Below, piece by piece: positions 25,441 through 31,375 of a stretch of 64,000 bases of DNA (position 1 is the first letter of the stretch; every line of letters begins with the position of its first letter). The notes under the pieces are model-generated. The model made no database searches and was not told where the DNA came from. It saw only the letters and a program-made list of their open reading frames with translations. The position numbers were made by a program, and so were the translations under genes. The stretch is from Pseudomonas campi (GTDB lineage: Bacteria > Pseudomonadota > Gammaproteobacteria > Pseudomonadales > Pseudomonadaceae): assembly GCF_013200955.2 (NCBI RefSeq), contig NZ_CP053697.2, positions 2,232,001-2,296,000 of the forward strand. Direction: 5' to 3'.

Positions 25441-25511
25441 TAACAAGCGGTTCAAATCGTTCGCTTCGCTCTCTGGGACTGCGTGCCGCAGCCCCTTAAC
25501 CTAAACGTTAT
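25441..25511 (+). repeat. attC 33 (family A, divergent), ends GTTAT
   Basis: 71 bp; most divergent family A site: TAACAAGCGG start, CTGCGTGCCGCAG stem and AACCTAAACGTTAT. Confidence 0.88.
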
Positions 25512-25516
25512 ACGCC

Positions 25517-25960
25517 ATGAACTGGATCGAAGAATCTCGAAAATTATTCAACACACCGAAGCCTGAGCACTTCACCGATTTCGGCCACTGTGAAGAGTGC
25601 CTTGATCACGATCTGACTCTTGTGAATTCGGATGTTGACTCTATTGGCTTTGATGAGCTTGGAAATCCTGGCTGGGACCCTATTTGCTATGTAGAAGCAG
25701 AAGGTTTTATTTATTACTTCCCAGCCTTTGTAAGGCTTTGCTTAAACAGCAACCCAGACCAGTCATACATTAGTCAATTTTTATTTCACTTAAGCTATGA
25801 CGGAAAGAACAACAGATACACACTAGCGTTCTCGGCCGAGCAACAAAATTTCACATTAAAATTTCTTAACCATTTGGCAGAAACAAAAATTGATATCATC
25901 ACACTATACGGCGATGAAGAAATGCTTTTTTCTACAATAGAAATCTGGGCCAGCGTATAA
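25517..25960 (+). CDS. Cassette 34: hypothetical protein with HCEEC motif
   Basis: 147 residues, acidic and soluble. FGHCEECLDHD gives a C-x2-C pair with flanking His, then GNPGWDPICYVEAEGFIYYF and FPAFVRLCL. The His/Cys cluster followed by W-P-x-C/YY-x-P recalls the DUF6714-type family (from memory, uncertain). It could bind metal. Stop TAA from attC 34. Confidence 0.6.
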   Translation: MNWIEESRKLFNTPKPEHFTDFGHCEECLDHDLTLVNSDVDSIGFDELGNPGWDPICYVEAEGFIYYFPAFVRLCLNSNPDQSYISQFLFHLSYDGKNNRYTLAFSAEQQNFTLKFLNHLAETKIDIITLYGDEEMLFSTIEIWASV

Positions 25961-26028
25961 CAACTGGTTCAAACCGTTCGCTCCGCTCACTGGGACGGGC
26001 TAAAGCCCGCCCCTTAACCAAACGTTAG
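25958..26028 (+). repeat. attC 34 (family A, GGGCTAAAGCCC hairpin)
   Basis: 71 bp, same hairpin as attC 17; TAA is the stop of cassette 34. Confidence 0.9.
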
Positions 26029-26037
26029 GAACCACAA

Positions 26038-26367
26038 ATGGAATTTGATCTGGAACTGACATTAAACCTTCTAGGAATGTCAGCATGCACGGTAGCAGCA
26101 GGATACATGTTCCTAACAGGCAATAAGAAAGCAGCAATACTTCTGCTGGCTGGCTTCACTCTCCATCTCCAGTCAGCTGTGTACATGACGTTCACAGATA
26201 ACCCTGGAGGTGATGGCGGCTGCTGGCTTGAGAAGAGTTTTTACCAATGCTTGCCTCTAGGACAAAAAATCTCTATCCATGCAGCTCAAATTGGGCACTA
26301 TCTTATTGCCCTTGGCGTATTTATTCTTGCCATTTCAGCAAAACCAAAACGTGCAAGTGTTTCCTAA
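26038..26367 (+). CDS. Cassette 35: small membrane protein
   Basis: 109 residues with three hydrophobic helices (about 7-25, 31-52 and 82-100) and a periplasmic-looking loop with two cysteines (GGCWLEKSFYQC). The loop cysteines may pair. Stop TAA from attC 35. No family recognised. Confidence 0.62.
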   Translation: MEFDLELTLNLLGMSACTVAAGYMFLTGNKKAAILLLAGFTLHLQSAVYMTFTDNPGGDGGCWLEKSFYQCLPLGQKISIHAAQIGHYLIALGVFILAISAKPKRASVS

Positions 26368-26435
26368 CAATGCGCTCAAAGCGCTCACTTCGTTCGCTGG
26401 GACCGCGTTCCGCGGCCCCTTAGCTTAATCGTTAG
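26365..26435 (+). repeat. attC 35 (family B ends, CGCGTTCCGCG hairpin)
   Basis: 71 bp; as attC 19, family B boxes with the CGCG hairpin. TAA is the stop of cassette 35. Confidence 0.9.
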
Positions 26436-26444
26436 GAGCCTATT

Positions 26445-26822
26445 TTGGCCCGAGATAAAAACATATCGCCAGTCGGATGGTACGTTGGGGCCTATCTTTT
26501 ACGCTTCATTGAAGTTAACGACCCAAGCAATGAAGACGGCGAAGAGCGATTTTTGTCATGGGAAAATACCGTCATAGTAAAAGCAGAAAATATGGACGAG
26601 GCCTATGACAAAATCGAAAAAATCGCGAAAGAGTCAACAGCGCCATATCTAGGCGGTGCAGACGCCATACCTGTTCAATGGGTCTTTGAGGGCATAACAG
26701 ATATATTGCCAATCTACGAAGAGCTAGAGGATGGTTCAGAAATCATGTGGTCTGAGCACAAGCCCACAAAGCTAAAGAATTTACGCAAAATGGTTCGGAG
26801 GCGTGGTGAGTTCGTGCAGTAG
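26445..26822 (+). CDS. Cassette 36: DUF4288 family protein (copy 2 of identical pair)
   Basis: Identical 125-residue product to 22640-23017, including the TTG start and the TAGGAG ribosome-binding site formed at the junction. This copy sits behind a family B attC, showing that the ribosome-binding junction is preserved because both attC families end in the same pentamer. No mutation separates the copies, so duplication is recent or maintained. Confidence 0.75.
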   Translation: MARDKNISPVGWYVGAYLLRFIEVNDPSNEDGEERFLSWENTVIVKAENMDEAYDKIEKIAKESTAPYLGGADAIPVQWVFEGITDILPIYEELEDGSEIMWSEHKPTKLKNLRKMVRRRGEFVQ

Positions 26823-26827
26823 TCTCC

Positions 26828-26898
26828 TAACACTTGGTTCAAATCGCTCGCTCCGCTCGCTGGGACCGGCTAAAGCCGGCCCCTTAACCAAACGTTAG
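26828..26898 (+). repeat. attC 36 (family A, same as attC 28)
   Basis: 71 bp; sequence-identical to attC 28 as part of the duplicated cassette. Confidence 0.9.
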
Positions 26899-26908
26899 GT
26901 TACAGATC

Positions 26909-27286
26909 ATGATCTATGCAGACATCGGAAGCTTCGACCTTGAAAACTCCCGAATAGACGATGTCCTTCGTAGTGGTAGCGAAATAGCCATATCATTTAA
27001 GTCGATTTTCTTTAAATCCAATAAACATCAAGCAAACGAACAGCTTAACGCCGTAGTTAGGCTCTCTAACGTCACCAGCGAATCAGCAACACAGCACTTA
27101 GGTGGTGGCGTGAAAAAACATGCAGACCTAAGCGGCTGCCCAATAGAAATAGTAGAGTTAGCAAGCATCGAAAACGGAACACTAAATTTGCAGGGCTACA
27201 AAAATAATACGCCTTGGTTTTGCTGGGAAATTACGGCGCTCAGCATCACAATCGAATGGGGCGAAAATCGTGCAACTGCAACCTAA
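26909..27286 (+). CDS. Cassette 37: hypothetical beta-rich protein
   Basis: 125 residues, soluble, mostly short beta-like segments (SEIAISFKSIFFKS; NAVVRLSNV; TLNLQGYKNNTPWFCWEITA; LSITIEWGEN). It could be a small immunity-type or carbohydrate-binding-like fold. No family recognised. Stop TAA from attC 37. Confidence 0.58.
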   Translation: MIYADIGSFDLENSRIDDVLRSGSEIAISFKSIFFKSNKHQANEQLNAVVRLSNVTSESATQHLGGGVKKHADLSGCPIEIVELASIENGTLNLQGYKNNTPWFCWEITALSITIEWGENRATAT

Positions 27287-27355
27287 CAACTGGTTCAAGT
27301 CGTTCGCTTCGCTCACTCGGGACCGGCTAAAGCCGGCCCCTTAACCAAACGTTAG
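27284..27355 (+). repeat. attC 37 (family A)
   Basis: 72 bp, CTAAAG stem; TAA is the stop of cassette 37. Confidence 0.9.
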
Positions 27356-27363
27356 AGGTCACA

Positions 27364-27609
27364 GTGGAAATTCACGGTTACGCCAAGGAAGAGCGAGACA
27401 CTGAGAATCTCATCCCTGCCGAATTAGTAGAAATCACATTAGTCGCATCAGCAAACGAGCTACGACGCATTGCTAAATTTCTTGAGCGCTGCGCAGACAA
27501 TATCGAGAAATATGGAAAGTCTTGGGGGCATGAGCACTTATCCGATCAAGACAAGAGCTTTGGAAACTCGCCCCACTTTGTTGTGTTTAATCCAGACTAC
27601 GAGCTGTGA
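27364..27609 (+). CDS. Cassette 38 gene 1: Imm32-like immunity protein
   Basis: 81 residues. The order MEIHGYAKEE, LVEITLVASANELRRIAKFL, ERCADNIEKYG, HEHLSDQ and VVFNPDYEL matches the Imm32 family of polymorphic-toxin immunity proteins as I know it (E-I-T-L-x-A-x-x-x-E-L-R-x-I-A-x-F-L, then H-x-H-L-x-D). No cognate toxin is visible, so it would be an orphan immunity gene. The start is GTG 27364; TTAGAGG at the attC junction gives the ribosome-binding site. Confidence 0.68.
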   Translation: MEIHGYAKEERDTENLIPAELVEITLVASANELRRIAKFLERCADNIEKYGKSWGHEHLSDQDKSFGNSPHFVVFNPDYEL

Positions 27610-27615
27610 CGTCTC

Positions 27616-27855
27616 ATGAACTACATCGACGGGCAGACAGCTATGGTAGGAGATGAGGTTCTTATCGACGGCCGGCACAAAGGCATCGTGGTCGCCTGTA
27701 TCGATTCAGGCCAATACACCGCGCAGTATCCCCAAAGCGAGTGGGCCTATTTAGTTGAGGGGACGCTCATAGACACTGATTTTGGTGGCCTCATTCACTA
27801 CAAAAACTCAGCAAACGAAAGCATCGCACTGGTGAAGCGCGGAGTTAACCTCTAA
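27616..27855 (+). CDS. Cassette 38 gene 2: small conserved hypothetical partner of the Imm32-like protein
   Basis: 79 residues: MNYIDGQTAMVGDEVLIDGR, then GIVVACIDSGQYTAQYP, EWAYLVEGTLIDTDFGGLIHY. This beta-barrel-like pattern (DG-x-x-V-x-x-GD-x-V, then W-x-Y-L-x-x-G, GLIHY) is common in small proteins near toxin/immunity loci, as I recall it. It follows gene 1 by only 6 bp and shares the cassette. Stop TAA from attC 38. Confidence 0.65.
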   Translation: MNYIDGQTAMVGDEVLIDGRHKGIVVACIDSGQYTAQYPQSEWAYLVEGTLIDTDFGGLIHYKNSANESIALVKRGVNL

Positions 27856-27923
27856 CAATGCGCTCAAATCACTCACTCCGTTCGCTGGGACCGGCGAAGC
27901 CGGCCCCTTAGCTTAATCGTTAT
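27853..27923 (+). repeat. attC 38 (family B), ends GTTAT
   Basis: 71 bp, CGAAG stem; TAA is the stop of cassette 38 gene 2. Confidence 0.9.
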
Positions 27924-27938
27924 GCACTAAGGAATGTT

Positions 27939-28361
27939 ATGCGCTCAGCCAATCTCATCATCACTGGCGGAATTGCAACTTTTACTACCTTACTGGCCAT
28001 TTATACCTCACCAGTGAAAGGTCGCGAGCTGCATTATTGGGCCATGAATCTTGGGCTTTTCTCTAGCGCAGCACTTGCGTCCTGGTCTTTCTTTGTCACG
28101 TTACTAATTTTCAAAAGCAACAAACTAAAAAGTCAGTTATTACTCTTGCTCGGCTACGCTGGAGCTTTAGCTTGCAGCATAATCTCTGGCGCCAGTTTTG
28201 GAGCTGTTTACTTTATAATGCAAGCAGAGAAAACCACTTTTCAATCTGCTTTCCAATCAGCATCAATAGTTATAATTGGCGGCTATTCAATTGCTCTAGC
28301 AATACTAGCAGGCGCATGCATTTATCTACATAAGCAAAAAAGCCCAGTGCAAGGCGCATAA
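27939..28361 (+). CDS. Cassette 39: four-helix membrane protein
   Basis: 140 residues with four membrane helices (about 5-22, 36-56, 66-88 and 106-130), a short polar loop (KSNKLKSQ) and a basic C-terminus. ATG 27939 follows TAAGGAATGTT. No family recognised. Stop TAA from attC 39. Confidence 0.62.
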   Translation: MRSANLIITGGIATFTTLLAIYTSPVKGRELHYWAMNLGLFSSAALASWSFFVTLLIFKSNKLKSQLLLLLGYAGALACSIISGASFGAVYFIMQAEKTTFQSAFQSASIVIIGGYSIALAILAGACIYLHKQKSPVQGA

Positions 28362-28429
28362 CAATTGGTTCAAATCGCTCGCTCCGCTCGCTGGGACCGG
28401 CTAAAGCCGGCCCCTTAACCAAACGTTAG
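28359..28429 (+). repeat. attC 39 (family A)
   Basis: 71 bp, CTAAAG stem; TAA is the stop of cassette 39. Confidence 0.9.
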
Positions 28430-28459
28430 GCGGCAAGAGCAATTAAAGGATGTGCGGGC

Positions 28460-28564
28460 ATGGAAGTCTTTCATTTTGCTGTTCAGTCGTTAGCCCGCTC
28501 TAGCTCATGTGCTGCTTTTCAAATTCCACACTCGATCATCGTACGGGCCGGACAGCTTGCATGA
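28460..28564 (+). CDS. Cassette 40 gene 1: 34-residue peptide (copy 2)
   Basis: Matches 22263-22367 in length, frame and almost every residue; the differing base in CAGCTTGC is silent. The ORF is preserved despite a handful of substitutions elsewhere, which mildly supports coding. It ends in the same ATGA overlap with gene 2. Confidence 0.42.
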   Translation: MEVFHFAVQSLARSSSCAAFQIPHSIIVRAGQLA

Positions 28565-29226
28565 ATGAGTTCCCAAAAAAAGGATGTACGCGCCATCATT
28601 GCGCTTTTAAGCCGTTAGCCCACTCTAGCCCAGGCGCTGCCTTCAATATCGTAGGGATTGAGTTCCCAGCAAAAACGAATCAGGTGCTTGCAAGAGAATT
28701 GCAGGTTGGCCACAGTGCGGTATTCATTACCTGCGTCCGACTCGATGCCCGCTGCCTAACAACTGGTTCAAGCCGCTCGCTTCGCTCGCTCGGGACTGCG
28801 TTCCGCAGCCCCTTAACCAAACGTTATATGCAATCCGGAAAAAACATGGCCGAAATTTCGCAATATGATATTGAAACCCGAAATAAATATTTGAGCGAAG
28901 CAAAATCAGTTGATTTCTTGAATGCTACTTTTTGCATCTACTTCTACAACAGAGATGTTAAGCGGTGGGGTCCCAGGCCTAAACCAGAAGATATATCCCC
29001 GAGCGAGGTCTTCAAAAGTTATGATCAAAGAGAATTTGACCAAGCCATTGAGCGTTGCACAAAGCTAATTAAAGACAGCTTAATCCTCGGCAACTTAGCG
29101 CTCAACAAAAGTATAAGTAAACATACGTATCAAAAATCACAAGAGTCATACCTTAAAAACAATTCAGACTTTAGCAAAGAAAATCTAAGCAGAGCATTAA
29201 GTTCGGGTATGCGAGACATGAGGTGA
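28561..29226 (+). CDS. Cassette 40 gene 2 reading through attC into cassette 41 (fused ORF)
   Basis: The ORF corresponding to 22364-22630 continues here without a stop: attC 40 ends GTTATATG, not GTTAG, so the TAG stop of copy 1 is lost. The frame then enters the cassette 41 gene in phase, giving a ~221-residue fused ORF. Both halves may also be translated separately. This is a real, in-frame fusion in the sequence; whether it is expressed as one protein is unknown. Confidence 0.35.
   Translation: MNEFPKKGCTRHHCAFKPLAHSSPGAAFNIVGIEFPAKTNQVLARELQVGHSAVFITCVRLDARCLTTGSSRSLRSLGTAFRSPLTKRYMQSGKNMAEISQYDIETRNKYLSEAKSVDFLNATFCIYFYNRDVKRWGPRPKPEDISPSEVFKSYDQREFDQAIERCTKLIKDSLILGNLALNKSISKHTYQKSQESYLKNNSDFSKENLSRALSSGMRDMR
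28757..28827 (+). repeat. attC 40 (family A, CTGCGTTCCGCAG hairpin), ends GTTAT
   Basis: 71 bp; stem pairs changed together relative to attC 27 (compensatory). Confidence 0.9.
28846..29226 (+). CDS. Cassette 41: hypothetical helical protein
   Basis: 126 residues from ATG 28846 (MAEISQYDIETRNKYLSEAK), chosen for a GGA a few bases upstream; ATG 28828 directly after the attC adds six residues. It is lysine- and serine-rich and helical in pattern (REFDQAIERCTKLIKDSLIL). No family recognised. Confidence 0.6.
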   Translation: MAEISQYDIETRNKYLSEAKSVDFLNATFCIYFYNRDVKRWGPRPKPEDISPSEVFKSYDQREFDQAIERCTKLIKDSLILGNLALNKSISKHTYQKSQESYLKNNSDFSKENLSRALSSGMRDMR

Positions 29227-29233
29227 ACGCATA

Positions 29234-29306
29234 TAACAATTGGTTCAAGTCGTTCGCTTCGCTCACTGCGGGACCGGCTAAAGCCGGCCCCTTAACCAAA
29301 CGTTAT
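29234..29306 (+). repeat. attC 41 (family A), ends GTTAT
   Basis: 73 bp with the CACTGCGGG extra base. Confidence 0.9.
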
Positions 29307-29324
29307 GCCGCAAAGGACGCAGCT

Positions 29325-29564
29325 ATGACCATCCTCATCTACGCCGCCATCGGATTATCCATCGCAGCGATTGTAATTTCATACAACACCGTGCGAATCC
29401 GCAGTTTTCGCCTTAAAGGCCTATATCCAGAGCCCGGCCAAGCAACGATGCAACACGTCGAGAAGCTAAACAAAACTCTTGCAATCAAGGCATACCGAGA
29501 AGTGCACGGCGTAAGCCTGAAACAAGCAAAAGAAGCAATTGAAAACATCGTTAATGCCGCATAA
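29325..29564 (+). CDS. Cassette 42: membrane-anchored ribosomal L7/L12 C-terminal-like protein
   Basis: 79 residues: an N-terminal membrane helix (about 3-20), then KTLAIKAYREVHGVSLKQAK and EAIENIV, the alpha-alpha-beta pattern (IKxYRExxGxxLKEAKxxVE) of the ribosomal L7/L12 C-terminal domain. ATG 29325 was chosen because AAAGGA lies upstream; the longer in-frame start at 29223 includes attC 41. Stop TAA from attC 42. Confidence 0.72.
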   Translation: MTILIYAAIGLSIAAIVISYNTVRIRSFRLKGLYPEPGQATMQHVEKLNKTLAIKAYREVHGVSLKQAKEAIENIVNAA

Positions 29565-29632
29565 CAATGCGCTCAAAACGCTCACTCCGTTCGCTGGGAC
29601 CGGCGAAGCCGGCCCCTTAGCTTAATCGTTAG
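29562..29632 (+). repeat. attC 42 (family B)
   Basis: 71 bp, CGAAG stem; TAA is the stop of cassette 42. Confidence 0.9.
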
Positions 29633-29646
29633 GAGCCGCTATTACC

Positions 29647-30270
29647 ATGATGGGACTCGCGTATTTAGTTGCATTTGGAGCCTACCTAGTGGTCAGCTCC
29701 CTCATCATCATCTATGCAGTCACATGCGCGCGAAGAAAAAATAGATCATCAGTTCTCTGGGGAATTTCAGCGGCACTAGCCATGTTCCTCATTCCGTTCT
29801 GGGACTGGCTCCCAACATTGCTATCCCACAAATATCATTGCGCCACTGAGGCTGGGGTGTGGATATACAAAACCCCAGAGCAATGGATGAGCGAGAACCC
29901 TGGAGTGATAGAAACACTGACTGACAACTCCTCAAAGTATGAATATCCGAACTGGCCACAAGAGACGTGGCGCGAAATCAAAATAACAAGTATTAATCAG
30001 CGCATTGGCTACTTCAAAAAAGACCATCTGCGCACCTCAGAAGAGGGTGAGATTTTTATAAATACTTGGAAATGGCAAACATCTTTATTAGACAAGAAAA
30101 CTGGCGAAGTCCTAGCAAAAATAATTACATTTACTTCTGGCAACGAAGGTTACATTGGCGGCATGCACTCTTTAAAATTCTGGCTAATCCAAGACAGATG
30201 CTCTGGCTACCAAGAAGATTGGCAAAAATACAAAGATGTTGTTAGCAAGCTTAGAGGCAAAGCAAATTAA
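29647..30270 (+). CDS. Cassette 43: membrane protein with extracytoplasmic domain
   Basis: 207 residues: two helices (about 5-25 and 37-58) and a 140-residue soluble domain rich in Trp and Tyr (KYEYPNWPQETWREIKI; INTWKWQTSLLDKKTGEVLA). TTAGGAG at the attC junction may be the ribosome-binding site. No family recognised. Confidence 0.62.
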   Translation: MMGLAYLVAFGAYLVVSSLIIIYAVTCARRKNRSSVLWGISAALAMFLIPFWDWLPTLLSHKYHCATEAGVWIYKTPEQWMSENPGVIETLTDNSSKYEYPNWPQETWREIKITSINQRIGYFKKDHLRTSEEGEIFINTWKWQTSLLDKKTGEVLAKIITFTSGNEGYIGGMHSLKFWLIQDRCSGYQEDWQKYKDVVSKLRGKAN

Positions 30271-30293
30271 CCAAACCACGTGCGGGCATCACC

Positions 30294-30364
30294 TAACAAC
30301 CGGTTCAAGCCGCTCGCTTCGCTCGCTCGGGACCGCGTTCCGCGGCCCCTTAACCAAACGTTAG
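30294..30364 (+). repeat. attC 43 (family A, CGCGTTCCGCG hairpin)
   Basis: 71 bp, ends GTTAG. Confidence 0.9.
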
Positions 30365-30369
30365 CGCAA

Positions 30370-30942
30370 ATGCAAATGAACAGAAAAACAGCATTATCTC
30401 TGGCAGTTTTCTTGATAGCCTTTATTGGAGTTATCTTTTCAGCATCTCCATTTATAAAATCACTGAGTATTGGTCCCAAGGCAAATAACGCATCACTTGT
30501 GACAATAGACATCCCTCAACTGACCGAGGGGCATCTGAAAGAGATTGAGATAAATGGCTTAAACCTCTACCTACTAAAACCATCAAAAGAGCAAACTGAG
30601 GCAATCCAACGCCTAAATACGCACGTATGGAATAGCAGAATTGATAGTTTCAACAGAGAGCTTGGCGCCTATATTTATTGGGGGCATAGCACAACATTTG
30701 GGTGCCCATTAGAGCTCAAACCCCCACAGGAGTCTCCAATCCTGCGATGGAGCAAAGAAGCAGAATGGTTAGGCGGGCATTGGGATTGGCGGTGCGAGGT
30801 AAGCTATGATTATGCAGGCAGGGCTATTAAAACCTATGAACACACATTTAACGGCTATGCAGCAGAGTTCCCCAACCTTGATATTCCAAGAATCTTTAAA
30901 AAGCAAAACGGAAAAATCAGCGTATCAATTTACCAACGCTAA
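30370..30942 (+). CDS. Cassette 44: membrane-anchored protein, possibly degenerate Rieske-like
   Basis: 190 residues: an N-terminal helix (about 7-27), then VTIDIPQLTEGHLKEIEING with the D-x-x-x-L-x-x-G pattern of Rieske subunits, LNLYLLKPSKEQ, TTFGCPLELKP (in place of CTHLGCIP) and HWDWRCEVSYDYAGR (in place of F-x-CPCHGS-x-YD-x-AGR). Of the four cluster ligands, at most one Cys per box remains, so no 2Fe-2S cluster is expected. ATG 30376 is an alternative start. The relation is inference from order and spacing. Confidence 0.55.
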   Translation: MQMNRKTALSLAVFLIAFIGVIFSASPFIKSLSIGPKANNASLVTIDIPQLTEGHLKEIEINGLNLYLLKPSKEQTEAIQRLNTHVWNSRIDSFNRELGAYIYWGHSTTFGCPLELKPPQESPILRWSKEAEWLGGHWDWRCEVSYDYAGRAIKTYEHTFNGYAAEFPNLDIPRIFKKQNGKISVSIYQR

Positions 30943-31010
30943 CAATGCGCTCAAAGCGCTCACTCCGTTCGCTGGGACCGGCGAAGCCGGCCCCTTAGCT
31001 TAATCGTTAT
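30940..31010 (+). repeat. attC 44 (family B), ends GTTAT
   Basis: 71 bp, CGAAG stem; TAA is the stop of cassette 44. Confidence 0.9.
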
Positions 31011-31027
31011 GCTCTAAAGGAGAAATC

Positions 31028-31375
31028 GTGAACTGCTACTTACACGGAAGCGCAGAAGCAGTAGGTGTATGCAAGTCCTGTATGAAAGGGCTATGCCACG
31101 AATGCGCTCAGGAAGTAAATTCCTCGCTATCCTGCAAAGGAAATTGCGAGAAACGAGTTAAATTGCTTAACCGTCAAGCATCAAATCAGAGTTACGCGTC
31201 CCTACTCCGCGCTTGGCTGCCAGTCATCACAATTCTATATGGTTCGTATCTGGCAGTTTCTTGGTCTGGTTTGTTTGAGTATCCAAGGGAAACTGGCTTG
31301 TTTCTCACTGGAGTAGCATTCATAGCATTTGGCGTAACAGTTCTCGTCAAAAATATGCTTTCGAGTAAAGCATAA
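31028..31375 (+). CDS. Cassette 45: B-box/zinc-finger-like membrane protein
   Basis: 115 residues: an N-terminal zinc-binding-like region with C-x4-H, C-x2-C, C-x2-H-x-C and CKGNC (CYLHGSAEAVGVCKSC; GLCHECAQEV), like a B-box domain, followed by two membrane helices (about 62-80 and 88-108). The start is GTG 31028 with AAAGGAGAAATC just upstream, a strong ribosome-binding site. Last cassette of the array; stop TAA from attC 45. Confidence 0.7.
   Translation: MNCYLHGSAEAVGVCKSCMKGLCHECAQEVNSSLSCKGNCEKRVKLLNRQASNQSYASLLRAWLPVITILYGSYLAVSWSGLFEYPRETGLFLTGVAFIAFGVTVLVKNMLSSKA

Larger units (their letters stand above)
26436..26898 (+). repeat. Duplicated cassette, copy 2 (463 bp)
   Basis: Second copy of the 463-bp cassette at 22631-23093, offset 3805 bp, identical to my reading including attC. 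Confidence 0.85.
28430..28827 (+). repeat. Near-identical repeat of cassette 27 (copy 2, 398 bp)
   Basis: Same length as 22233-22630, offset 6197 bp. Only scattered substitutions are seen (for example GGATGTGCGGG for GGATGTACGGG and TTCCCAAAAA for TTCCCCAAAA) plus changes in the attC. Confidence 0.82.
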
